DNA of 64,000 bases, taken from contig JALGQZ010000002.1 in the NCBI GenBank assembly GCA_023105745.1, positions 46,598,497 to 46,662,496 of the forward strand, written 5' to 3'. The translations under genes were made by a program, and so were the position numbers. How positions within the stretch are numbered: the first letter of the stretch is position 1; each line of letters starts with the position of its first letter. Positions 1 through 10,618 of this stretch are shown here, in pieces. This DNA is from Austropuccinia psidii. Taxonomy: Eukaryota > Basidiomycota > Pucciniomycetes > Pucciniales > Sphaerophragmiaceae. The notes under the pieces were generated by a model. That model saw only the letters and a list, made by a program, of their open reading frames with translations, was not told the DNA's origin and did no database searches.

Positions 1-330
1 CATATTTAGTATGGTGAGTTACAAATAAAGAAGGAGACTCAGAGGAGTCAAGAATGATAGGAGGAATCTTCTCTGGGAGTTCTGAAATGGTAAAATAATT
101 CTTGTGAACAAACTTCTTTTCAATAAACGAGCTGGTAGCACCAGAATCAATGAGAATACTGTAAAACATCTCAGAGAGAGAAGAGAAAACAAAGAATTTA
201 AGAGAATTTTTGACACCAGTATTCAGAATGCACAATTGTGCTCTGTATGGAAAACCGTGAAGACCATTGAACACAACATGATCTTCACTCAGGCTTTTCC
301 CTGGCTGGTAAATCTGCCCAACAGTTGGGT
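1..330 (-). CDS. pol: Start of gypsy family A pol (aspartic protease region), cut by window edge
   Basis: The frame that lies -1 relative to gag is open from upstream of the gag stop to the window edge. It encodes the retropepsin motif ILIDSGAT (bases of DSG near 137-148), followed by a stretch that matches the protease region of the complete copy at 40614 onward. Protease releases Gag and Pol products in the virus-like particle. The segment has no stop in what is visible. Entry is probably by -1 frameshifting at the GGGAAAA site at 295-301. Confidence 0.7.
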
Positions 331-1591
331 AATCTTGTTTTGAGGCCTTTTGAAACAGGACTCAAGACTATGCCTCCCACCACAATAGGTAAATAAACCC
401 TCCTTGATTCTTCTTTGTTTATCAGAATTCATCAACTTGAAATCTTTATTCAATAAAGAAGAATGGGGCTTGTCCCTCTTCTTATTTTGACTTGAGATTG
501 AAGAATTTTGCAGATGAGAATAATTTGACCTTGAGGCTTCTGGATTCTTCTCTTGAGGATGACTCTTTTCATTTTTCCTCTCATGGTACCTGGTATCAAG
601 CTCCAGGGTAATTTCCATTAAGTCTTGAAGAGAGTCAATTCTTGAAGGATGGGAGGTCAATTGATCCAAAATCCTGGATGGCAATCCCTTCCTGAAATGG
701 TGGATGAGAGCTCTTTCACCCCAATCCCCAATTCTTGAGAACAGACTTCTGAAACCAGCAATGTATAAAGATACATGCCCACCTTCTTTCATTCTTAAAG
801 AATCCAACTCAGCTTCTGCTTTTCTGATTTCATTTGGGTCACCAAATAGAGTGAAAAGTTGAGATTCAAATAAAGGCCAAGAATTGAGAAGGTAATTTGA
901 GTCTTGATTGGTGAGATTGGAAAGATAAGGCTCAATCCATTTTGCAGCCCTGCCAATGAGAAATGAAGTGGCATAAAGGATCTTCTTTCTGTCTTGAGAG
1001 AAGTTTTCCGGATCATTATGGAAAATCAACTGACAGGACTGAATAAAGCTTCTAACTTTGAAGGGCTGAGTCCCATCAAAGCATTCTGGTGCCTTCATAG
1101 ATGGAGTCTTGAAGGCTGGTGGTCTTGATGCTTCAGAGGTTGAAGCTGCTTGGGGATTGGCCATAATCTGAGTCATTTGCTGCATGATGGCCAATAAAGA
1201 TGGTTCAGACTGATGAGAGACAGGCTTATTAGACTGGACTAGAGTTGGCCCTCCAGTATCTTGGGATGCCCCCACAGGAGCAGGGACACCTTCAGTACAA
1301 TCAGACCCTTCCTCTTTCACAGAATTCTCCTCCTCCTCTTCACCATCTTCACCTGGACCTTTGAGAGTGGTCCTTGAAGGTCCTGGGAATCCGCCAACTA
1401 CTCCTGAGAATTAGCTTGATCGTCTTGGCACTCTTCCCTCCTTCCAAAATGGGTCCTCTGTCCAATTCGACCCTCAGTTGAGGAACTGCTGGGGTGCCAT
1501 CAAGAGGAGCCCTTGGAGTTTGAGTGGGAACAGCTTGAGTTCTGGCCTGAGATCATGTCTGCCTTTCAGGAGATGATTGTTGGATAGGCAT
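289..1591 (-). pseudogene. gag: Gypsy family A gag, broken
   Basis: The Gag (capsid/nucleocapsid) gene of the element. The likely start is the ATG at 1591-1589, which corresponds to 39262 in the complete copy. A TGA at 1555-1553 stops it at codon 13 and the frame also shifts before 1320, after which 343 codons are open to the TGA at 291-289. The middle carries the retrotransposon Gag capsid fold region (AAKWIEPYLSNL, LDQLTSHPS). The C-terminal zinc knuckle has lost its first cysteine (FTYCGG here, CTYCGG in the other copy). The reading frame is therefore dead at the N-terminus and damaged in the RNA-binding domain. Confidence 0.85.
295..301 (-). promoter_or_regulatory. GGGAAAA slippery heptamer (-1 frameshift site) before gag stop
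   Basis: On the minus strand the end of gag reads CAG GGA AAA GCC TGA, so the heptamer G GGA AAA sits in the gag frame one codon before the stop. This is the X XXY YYZ form used for -1 ribosomal frameshifting. The pol frame overlaps here and is -1 relative to gag. The same heptamer and spacing occur in copy 2 at 40587-40593. Confidence 0.6.
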
Positions 1592-2410
1592 GATTTCAGG
1601 ATAAAAATGAAATAGGATGAACAATAATTAAGAATTGAAGATGAAAACTTGAGGAATTTTGAAATGAAGCTTGAAGTCAAAATTCACAATCAAAATCTTG
1701 AAGAAAATAAATAAATCAAAATGAGATCTTCAAAAAAATCAATCAATTAAATATCAAATGAAAACTTGAAGTCAATAAATCAAATAAGTCCAAATAAAAA
1801 CTTCAGGAAAATCCATAAATCATTCTCAAATGAAATCTTGAAGTCAATAAATCAATATGTAAAATCAATCAAAATCAAAATCTTGCAAAATCAATCAATC
1901 AATCAAAATGAATTCTTGAGGAAAAATCAATTTATGTCCAAATTCTTGATGTGAAAAATCAGCAAAAACAATTAAATCTTCAGGTCAATCAATTTTCTTG
2001 AGGTCAATATCAATTTATGTCAAATCAATAAATCAAATCAAAATCAAGTGAGTTCTTCTTAAAAAATCAAAATTCTTGAAAAATTAATCAAATATGAATC
2101 TTGATGTGAAGAATGTGTCTGAATAACTTTATGAAAAATTTGAAAATCAAATGAAAATTAAGATTACACCTGAATTATGAATGAATTGAAATTCGATGAT
2201 TTGAGATAAGATTTAAAAAATAGAAACAAAAATAACATTGGATCAGCTTTCAATTTTCAGAATGGAGAATGAATGAGATAAAATTGAGAGGTGATGACAA
2301 ATCATAAAGTTCATAAGCATTAGCAAGTCATAATTTCAATGAAATGAGTGAATGAAATTATAAAGAAAGAATGAACAGAATGAAAAGAAATTATGAGTTA
2401 ATTAATATAA
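1592..2410 (-). other. Gypsy family A 5' leader with putative primer-binding site
   Basis: Untranslated leader between the 5' LTR and gag, rich in TTGATT-type simple sequence when read on the minus strand (AATCAA on plus). Bases 2396-2409, two bases from the LTR edge, are the reverse complement of 14 bases inside the LTR at 2782-2795, the same arrangement as in copy 2. No tRNA-type primer-binding site (TGG start) is seen. Confidence 0.6.
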
Positions 2411-3309
2411 TGTCACAGGGGCTCTTGGACAGAAACACAAGAGTGGCCTGGAACTCAGAAATCAGGGAACTCACTTGTAAGACTCCAAAAGAATAAACAA
2501 AATAAAATAAAGGAGTGAATTTCTCTAAGAAGAATGCAAGTACAAAGATGAAGTGCAATAAGAGAAATGAGAAGCCAAATGGCCAAAGAGCCAACCAAGT
2601 AAGTCCTTAATCATGGTTTCAACCTTCCAAAATGAACAATGGAATTAGTAAGGATATGACCACCAAATATCCATTGACAGGTGAAGAAAAAAAAGAGAAA
2701 AGGCACTAAATGACTGACTTGATAATATCATTATCCACTTAACAAAATGGTAAGAAAAATAAAGATAAAATAAAATCAAAATATATTAATTAACTGTGGG
2801 AAAAACCCCCCAGGGTCAAAGGAGGCTGGTATATGTGAAAAGTTGAGAGCTTGACTCCACAAGGCTGACAGCTGGTCTGTATTTAATCCTTCAAGCTGTA
2901 TTGACAGCCCAAAGAAGTGTATACCTTGCCAGATTGGGAAATGAACTTTGTTGAATGATTTTCCCATGATATATGATTGAGATACAGGTCTTGATGAATC
3001 CAGACTGTATTGAAATGAATGTGGTTGCCAAGTTGAATTGATGGGGCATTGACACTTGACAGCTTGTTTGGAACTGCCTCTTGAATATCCTTTGAGAATG
3101 TATTGCCAGTATTCCCTTGGAGGAATACTGTGAATCAGAATAACCAATGATTGCTTGATGACGTCATTGGTATTTGAGATTGACACTTGTCCTTGAGCCT
3201 TGATTAATCCTCTGGATGAGGTGATGCCTTGATGACCTGAATAGAAAGTTGAAATAACCATTCTATTTGTGCACCATTGAATTGCTGGTGAAAAAAGGTG
3301 CATAATGGT
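2411..3309 (-). repeat. 5' LTR of gypsy family A copy 1, downstream part (R/U5 side)
   Basis: The plus strand begins TGTCACAGGGGCTCTTGG, the reverse complement of the LTR end of the complete copy (38512). The region is diverged from the copy 2 LTRs but alignable throughout, including the stretch at 3260-3309 that matches the copy 2 LTR around 37590-37630 in reverse. It stops exactly where the CACTA-like TIR begins. An open frame inside it (2776-3312) is LTR sequence, not a gene. Confidence 0.85.
3307..3309. repeat. Left target-site duplication GGT of the CACTA-like element
   Basis: GGT directly precedes the CACCG terminus and is repeated directly after the other terminus at 24248-24250. A 3-bp duplication is the usual footprint of CACTA/EnSpm elements. 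Confidence 0.8.
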
Positions 3310-3355
3310 CACCGGGGCGAATCTTGTGTCAATCGTCGGCGATTGACTTCACATC
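3310..3355 (+). repeat. Left terminal inverted repeat
   Basis: Starts CACCGGGGCGAATCTTG and continues to TTCACATC. It matches the reverse complement of 24202-24247 at 41 of 46 positions. All five differences (3314, 3319, 3327, 3334, 3353) are CpG versus TpG or CpA. Confidence 0.9.
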
Positions 3356-3419
3356 AAGCAAACGTCAAGCAGGATAAAAGTCGAGCTCACGTCAAGCGAA
3401 AATCAAGCGAACGTCAAGC
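3353..3419 (+). repeat. Subterminal (A/G)TCAAGC motif cluster
   Basis: Five copies of (A/G)TCAAGC at 3353, 3364, 3391, 3402 and 3413 follow the left TIR. Related TTGACG/CGTCAA motifs lie inside the right TIR, around 24090-24120. Clustered subterminal motifs are typical transposase-binding sites in CACTA elements; that role is inferred here. Confidence 0.55.
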
Positions 3420-3636
3420 ACACGTCACACTCTGGTCTTACACCAAATCCTGTGACATCCAATAATATTGGTTCCCCTGTGCCTTCAACTCAGATTCCTC
3501 ACCACCTGATCATCCCACAACCGTCCGATGATTGGTAAAAATTACACCAGACCCGCCTGTTTGCACACACACACATCAAAGATGTCCTTCAGCCAGTCTT
3601 GATGTAGGCGGGGGGTTTGACTTCACCAGGTCATCC

Positions 3637-3725
3637 ATGAAGTGTGCGTGTGCATGCGCGGGGGCGGGTGCGTTTGCGTGTGCATTGGCGCGTGCGGGTG
3701 CACATGCGGGTGTGGGTACGCAAAA
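3637..3725. repeat. GT/GC-rich alternating purine-pyrimidine tract
   Basis: About 90 bases of mostly alternating GT, GC and CG steps (gtgtgcgtgtgcatgcgcg and onward). It is low-complexity and has Z-DNA-forming character. Overlapping open frames here encode only Cys/Ala/Gly-rich junk and are not called as genes. Confidence 0.6.
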
Positions 3726-3979
3726 GCCGATTCCGCTTCCAACATGATGATGGCGCAGTTAGAAATTTTGGATGCTGTGAAAGGTGAGTGTGTGAGTCAT
3801 TTGATCATTGGACTTGGCTTATTCACACTGTACCCAATGTCAAAATAGTAAGTTCTTTGTGGCAATGTGAAATAATGGGCTTTGCTTGTCACAATGGCAT
3901 GTCTCTGTCACTAAATTTTGAGGCAATTATTTCACTAGCAAAATTGCTAATGAATCTGAGATATTTGCATTTTTGTAGA

Positions 3980-6900
3980 CTAAATATCATGAAATAACAG
4001 CTTTATCATTACAAGCAGTCCACATGACAGAGCTTTGTTATCATACAGTCCACAGTTACCTTCTATTTCTTCTTCTGATATAATCAAGTGTCCATCATCA
4101 AAACCAACAACTTTATAAATATTGAGATACGGCCAATCTGGTAGGAAATTCACATCAATCTTCAAAGTTTTTAAAATCAGAAAGTTATTGTTCAGTATGC
4201 TAGATGGCTCAGAGACTTTGAAAATGCTATTAATAATACCAAATTGTTGTGAGTTGCCCCTCAGAAAACATATCACACTGTTGCTGACATTTTTGGATTC
4301 AGTTGAAAATATATTGTTCCCCATATTAATGTTTGAAACTGGAAAATACCAAGGTGAGACAATCCTTGAAGTGGGAGGACTTGTGGGTTGCACGGTAGTG
4401 TCTAAGCTGATCCAATCAACTATTTCCCTTGTTGCATGAAAATTCTGTAAGTACTCAACCAGGCAATCATAACTTTGTTGGTCATGGCGGGATGGCTTGT
4501 TATATTTATGGTGATTGAACACGGCAGGTGGCTGTGATTCGAAAAGCTGTTTTATTTCACATGGCACAGATGGGGATTTCAGGAGAACAGAAAGGTTGGA
4601 ACATCGACAGATATGTTGAAGTAAGGTTTTATCTATATCATCTATTCAGAGTTGCAAAAAGTTAGTCTTATTCAGTTCAGGTGTTTAATCAATGTGAATA
4701 TATTGATCTTATTAATTGACGTACATATCTTGTTATTTGTTGGCATCTTTGCAAATACTCCAATCAAGCGCTCATAACCCCATGTGGCTGAGGCTTGTGC
4801 TGGGCCCCAACGTTGGAAGAGTTCGGGAATATGATCAGCAAAATGATGATTTGGTTTACTTTTCTGTTTTGGGAACAGGTGTTGATTGGAAAGGCGGAAT
4901 TTTTTCCAATGTTCAGCAAATGCAGTCGCATCATCTATTGAAACAGTCCAGCTTGTGGCAATGTTGAGAGCACTAATCAAATGGAATGTATTCTTGGCTA
5001 GTTCATTTGCAAGTTCTTCTGACTGACCCATTTTTCTTTGAGTGTTGGCAGATTGGTGTGCATCTAATGACATCTGTTGACTGAGCATTAAAAATGGAAT
5101 ATAGACCTTATATAAGAGAGCCCATTCAGCGGCTTTTAAGCTACCATGAGAGGGGGAACCCATTTTGCGGGGAACTCTTGTCCATGATGAGGGAATTATG
5201 GTCTCAGATATGATTTGTCGGAGATGCTCAAGAGCCTCACCCTTGATCTGGTGATCACTCAGTGCAGTGATATCCAATTCAGAGGGGATTTCAGAAGTGG
5301 GGATGTAATCGGCATCAAATGAAGGAATCTCCGCAGAACCACTAGATGGATGTTCTGTGTTAGGGGTGGGCATTGGGAAGTAGTTTTTTTGGGTGGAAGT
5401 AGTGGGGAGTGGCTCATTTATTATTTTTGCTGCATCTCTTCTCAGGGAGCGGGCCTCTCTCAATGTGATTTTATCAAGAGAGCTGTTGGAGGTCTTGGAA
5501 TCTGAGTCTGAACTGTTGGTGTCATTGGATTTCCTGCGGGACCTGAAGTAAATTTTTGATTTCGCCTCTGGAATGCACAATTTGAAAGTTGCATGATCCT
5601 TAAAAATTCCAAGTATTAAATTATGCATTATGTCAAGATTAACCATTCTGGTTGCATCCCAATACGGAAGGTCTTCCAAAATTGAATATTGCACTCCATA
5701 CTCAGAGAAAATTGCTTGTCTTTGTTGTGGGGTTGCCCGAAGCCATTTGGCAATGGTTGATTTATGACTTTGGTATGAGCGCGTGTAGTGAAATTGAGGA
5801 CCAATTTCTTCAATTTGAGCTTTGTTAATGGTGCAAAAATTACAAAAGTGGTTTCCTGAATGAGAAATAAATCCAGTAAGCTTGCGCATGGCAACCACAT
5901 CCGCAATGGCTGTGAGGATGGCAACCACATCCGCAATGGCGGTGAGGATGGCAACACGGATAAAGGATCCTGATGGACCTGTTGAGGTGGGTGCAAAATG
6001 GTAACCTTGCCATAGCTCTTTGAGCTCATTGATGAGTGGCATTAATAGATAATTCAATTGAAGCGCAGTTGGCTCCTTCGGACCAGGGATGATTCCTGAA
6101 ACATAGACATTCTCGGGCTTCAATCTTTCACTTGGGGGGAGATTAAGACAAATAAGCATGATAGGTCCAATGCTAGCCAACCGGGTTGACTTTCCATGTG
6201 CATTAAACCAGTCCACATATATGGAGAAGGCCAATGCACCAGGAATGGACATGAATGGGGGGTCATGGATATTTCTAGTGCCAGTGAAGAGTCTCCAGAC
6301 CAATCCATCCCAGACGTCACGTTTTGGGGAATCTTCGGGAGTTTGGGATTGTTGATGTTGATGCAGAATGTCAATAATTCCAGCCCGCTGGAGAAATCTG
6401 GCAAGCCAATTATTGAATGGTTGATAAATGAAATGTTTTGTTGGTATAAATTTTTGCTTCATGTTGGTTGTGTTTTGGGTGTGGGGTTCAGATGAATAGA
6501 TGAATTTGCCTAATGATTGTGTGCAAGGGGGATCATGATCATTTGGGTCATTATGGCGTTGACAGTGGGGTTGGTCAGTTGTGACTGATTCAGTAAGGCC
6601 ATTAAGAGAGAAACATTGAGGACAACATATATAGTTTTGAATCACTGGCTCCAATTGGAGATGTTCAAATATGGTACTCAGATCTTGAGGTATATGGAAT
6701 GCAGGAGCGGGGGGACCAGCTGAGCTTGAGATACTGGACTTGATCAGCAGGTTCAGGGTGGGGTTGAGTATGCGTGAAGCCCTGCGGGGTAAATTATACC
6801 TTAATGATAGAATGGCAGATATTATCATTCCTAGGTCTTGTGGGGGAAGGGTTTGACTGCCACTATATGGTTTCTGTGCAGTTGAATTGAGACCCGCTGG

Positions 6901-7170
6901 AGTTGAGAAAGTGCTTTGGGTCAAACGTGAATAATCAGCTGGGAAGATTTGATCCAATAGAATTTGTGGGCACCCAGATCCTGATGCAGAAGTAGGGATG
7001 TTTGGAAGAGATTTGGGTGCAATGGTTGATTTGAGCTTTTTAATGTGCTGTTTATATTGGAAAGGTGTGAAGGCAACTCCTTGCCTATCACCCTCAGGGG
7101 AAGAGTGTGTTTGAGTTGAGCAGTGTTGACACATGCATATACGCATTGAGGAATAGGGCCGGGTTGTCAT
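3980..7170 (-). CDS. Tnp2-family transposase, two exons
   Basis: Probable transposase of the CACTA-like element. Exon 1 is 7170-4725 and exon 2 is 4641-3980. The 83-nt intron has donor GTACGT, a CTAAC branch site and acceptor AATAG, and splicing keeps the frame, giving about 1035 residues. Near the N-terminus is a Cys-rich patch (CMCQHC), then a second pair (CCPQC). Typical Tnp2 segments follow in order: FSIYVDWFNAHGKS, a GFISHSGNHFCNFC zinc-like motif, LDIMHNLILGIFKDH, and near the exon junction WGYERLIGVFAKMPTNNK. These hold the expected acidic catalytic residues. A 30-bp in-frame tandem duplication repeats AILTAIADVV twice. I see no stop or frameshift, so the frame could be functional. It is transcribed divergently from the gene at 8131. 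Confidence 0.85.
5891..5950. repeat. In-frame 30-bp tandem duplication in the transposase
   Basis: Two adjacent 30-bp units (5891-5920, 5921-5950) differ by one base and encode AILTAIADVV twice in the transposase. They lie just before the MRKLTGFISHSG segment. Confidence 0.85.
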
Positions 7171-8130
7171 TGTTGCAGGAATTGGGAGTACGGTTGGTTT
7201 GTGTATAAATATCTATGGTTGATGTGAAAGTGTTTAGGAGTGTTATTAATTGGAAATAAAATTCAGTGATTATTTATGAAGGGGGAGATGATTTGAGCCA
7301 GCTGAGGATTTTATCCCATTTGTAATGGAGCATGAGCTGCAGTGGATAAAGTTTAACATGTCTCATCTGGATGGCGGAATTGGTTAGGCGTTTAATTGGG
7401 TAAAATGCCATGCTGCTCAATGCTCATACATATTCTAGTTTATTTACACATTGTGATAGTGCGGGTTTGACCATTGAGGGGGTTCCATTAGTGAAGTGTT
7501 ACCATTGAATTGAGGGGATTAACATTTAATCCATGTACGCTGGCACGCCATTGTACATGGTTTAAACCTTATTACAGACATAACTATATAGCTCTATTAC
7601 ATAAGGGGTTGGAGTGCAGCTAAATTCTTGGTATTTGGTTTGAGTGCGGCGGGCTTTGAATCAGTTGGAATGTGATTTGGATTTTCTTGCCTTTTGTGAA
7701 AAGGTGATGTCTCTTTTGTGGGTAAATCCTTCATGAATATACCCCTTTACAGATGTACAATGTTGTGGAATTTCAATGCATATATTGACAGTTTGGATAA
7801 TTCACAAAATGTGACAATGGGGAGGCAGAAATGTTACCAAATATGATTACTTATGGATGATGGGTCCCCTTTCAGATCAAGGAAATATCACATTATATGC
7901 TGGTAGGCCGTGCAGGGTGGTTTCTGACAAAAGCGGAGGAGCTCAAGAGGAGGCAGGGAGGATTCTCCTCAAAAGAGTCTTATCTGACTTCCACACAACA
8001 CTTAGTTCCAACTATTCATAGAATTTCTCTATTCTAAATTTGAAAAGATTTCATCTCATATCACTCTATTTTATCATAATACTGAGGTGTCTTATCTAGT
8101 TAAAAATATTAGTGTACTTTTTCAGCCCTT
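7171..8130. other. Divergent intergenic region between transposase and accessory gene
   Basis: About 960 bp without a credible gene, lying between the starts of two divergent genes, so it probably holds both promoters. It contains the first copy of the dispersed palindrome (7531-7560). Confidence 0.5.
7531..7560. repeat. Dispersed palindrome, copy 1
   Basis: Thirty-base imperfect palindrome: CCATGTAC and TGGC on the left pair with GCCA and GTACATGG on the right. Member of a family with half-site close to TGTACGGTGGC; other copies are at 13278, 13411, 18274, 20256 and 23121. Confidence 0.6.
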
Positions 8131-10192
8131 ATGTCATCTTTCAAGTCACATAAATCCCGTTCAGGTTCTGTTCATGACTAAAATAGTGAATCTAGCATAG
8201 AATATGTTCAAACACAGTCACAATTGAGTCCCAAAATTCCTCTCACAACCCCTATCGCATCCTCAATGAATGTATCAGGTCTTAATCTTGATGTGGGCAA
8301 TCCAAAGGCTCCAACTTCAAGCACTTGGTCAATCCCAAATATTTCCGTCACTCCAATTCCCCCGAAGCCCACTAATACACAAACGCATGTGTCTCAGGGG
8401 CCAGAAGGCACACCTCAAATCTCATCACACGCTAATCCCCAATCAAAATTTCCACGTGAGTTCCTCCTTAATCCCGGTCGGAATCCAGTCCCATCCCAGG
8501 ATCCCTTTGGCCAAAGTAAACAGCCAACCCTCAATATTCCATCGGGATCTCAGGTTCATGTGGGTGATGAAAGGCGCGTGGATGGGGGGCGACGAAAAAG
8601 ACCTTTGGAAAATGTAACTTGGAGCGGTCTGTCGGAGGGAAATCCAAGATTGATGCTTCATCAAAGTAAGTCATTTGAATTTTGGAGTAGAAACTTATTC
8701 ACAATTTGATATGTTTGTTTCATGGGTTAGATATGGCACCTAAAGGCAAGTCAGTCCGATCTCAGGAGCCAATTGATGATTGTTAGTATGACCAGTCTTC
8801 ATTAATTTTTTGATGTGTTAACTGATGATGTGCATGGCAGGTGATGAACTTTATGCATCTTCACCTCTGGTCCATAAAGAGAAAGTCACTGGACGTCATC
8901 ATCCATATGCCTCCAAACCAAGAACAGCTCATGCCAGTTCATCAAGAGAAAAAATGGTGGATGATGAGGATGAGAACATGTCTCCAACTCAAATGGAAAC
9001 AAATGATGAACCAAGGAGTGACAATTTCACGGCGCATTAGCATGGCACTCAGTCAAATAATGAGTTCACCCATCCTCAAATGGACCTTGCCCAGAGTATG
9101 CTTGAACAATCCGAGGTCAGACAGCAAAGGAACCAGGCCCGCAAAGCTCACAATGTGGCAAAACGTGCAAGCCAGAAGGAGCAACAAAGATGGCTGAAGG
9201 CAGAACTTCCAGAGAATGTCCATGGAATGAGATCAGCAGTACACGCACATTGCCTGTTCCTACTCAAAGTTAGGGATAAGGATTTTTCCTCACTACCAGC
9301 ACCACCCAGCACAGAAGAGCGTGAAATTGCAATTCAAGCGGCTGGTCATCTCGGTTATGTCCCCGAGGATGTTTTCAATGAGCCATCAACACAGGTTCAG
9401 TCTCAGGGTTTCCAAAGCTACTGCAAAAATGAGCTCCACAAGCTAGGACTAAAGCGATTCACTTGGGACTGGGAGAGCTCATGGCAACATCCGTTCAACA
9501 AGCTGATGTCTATGGTGTTTTACCGTACATTCCGTCTCGCACTTGTCAGCACTGAGTATCATCACTACTGTTGGAACAAGGATCATAACAATTATGGGGT
9601 CGTGGCGGCTTTAATGGAGCGATATTTCACTTATTTGAAAAGAGAATGGAAGTCTATTCAAAAGGATGCGGAGTATTTGGTAAAAAAGAAAGAGAATCAA
9701 AAGCTCACAAAGATTCATCAAAGAGTTAGTTACTGTATCTCTTCTTCATTGTGGACCAAGTCTGATGATGATCTACTTGATTATGTGCAGACCTGTGAGC
9801 GCCATCGTGAATGGTGGGATACAGCTAAATTTCCCATTCTAGCATCACAATTCAATGACCCTCGAGTATGCTCAGATACTGAGGAGGTACTGGAAAATGG
9901 CCGTCAAGTTTACCGCAAAGTGGGATTACGCTGGCACTCCCAGTTATTTAATGATTTGGTATTGAAAATGGATAGAGACATAGAGTTTTGTAATCGGATT
10001 AAAAAAAAGGGTAAAAAAACTATTGATAGATTGCCAGAATTACGATCGACAGATGATGGTGATATTCCGGAAGGCCTATCATTTCAGGTATTTGATCAAG
10101 ATTGGCTCAAAGGCTGTAGTAAGATGCAGACTAGCTCCCTCAAGATACTTGACATGCCAGTTATTAGGCCGAATGGTGATGCTCTGCAATAA
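8131..10192 (+). pseudogene. Element-borne accessory protein of unknown function, two in-frame stops
   Basis: Three exons: 8131-8665, 8731-8781 and 8841-10192. The introns have donors GTAAGT and GTTAGT and acceptors TTAG and GCAG, and splicing keeps one frame of 646 codons. The N-terminal third is Pro/Ser/Gln-rich and probably disordered. From about 9080 there is a basic, coiled-coil-like stretch (QQRNQARKAHNVAKRASQ) and then an ordered-looking region rich in Trp and aromatic residues (FTWDWESSWQHPF). Two in-frame stops break it: TAA at 8179-8181 and TAG at 9038-9040. The 370-codon open part from 9080 is the best preserved. I do not recognise a domain. It may be a second element protein, comparable in position to TnpA of plant CACTA elements, but that is only a guess. 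Confidence 0.6.
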
Positions 10193-10197
10193 CTTAG

Positions 10198-10230
10198 TAA
10201 TTTGTCACAGTATAGAACTGTGACAAATTA
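10198..10230 (+). terminator. Perfect hairpin just after the accessory-gene stop
   Basis: A perfect 14-bp stem (10198-10211 with 10217-10230; left arm TAATTTGTCACAGT) with a 5-base loop, starting five bases after the TAA stop. It could mark the mRNA 3' end between two convergent genes; function is inferred only from position. Confidence 0.4.
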
Positions 10231-10618
10231 AAATTTTGTGAATTATTTGTGCAGGTGTAATAAAATCTGATTATTATCTCTTAAGGATGCAACAACTTGC
10301 TAAATATGTTAGAATATAGACAATATGAATTGAAATGTATCACCGTCTCCCTTAGCAATAATACTCTATTGCTCATTTTCATTGAGGAAATATTGAAGAA
10401 GTTTGATCCAGCTCATGGTGTTCATAATTGTGGACCTGTGCCAGAGTCAACAGGAGTTATCAACTTTGTCAATCACAAATTATATAATATCAGTAAGGCT
10501 CACGCAGTTAATGATTTTTTCTTTTCTTGGACCTATTGGTGATTGGAATATGGCATTCCCATAAGGAAGGATTTCAGAATAGTAATACAATCAAGTGAAA
10601 GATGAGCTTGAAAGGTAC

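Noticed and set aside
2776..3312. 178-codon open frame on the minus strand
   Set aside because: Lies in the LTR of gypsy copy 1 and aligns with noncoding LTR of copy 2.
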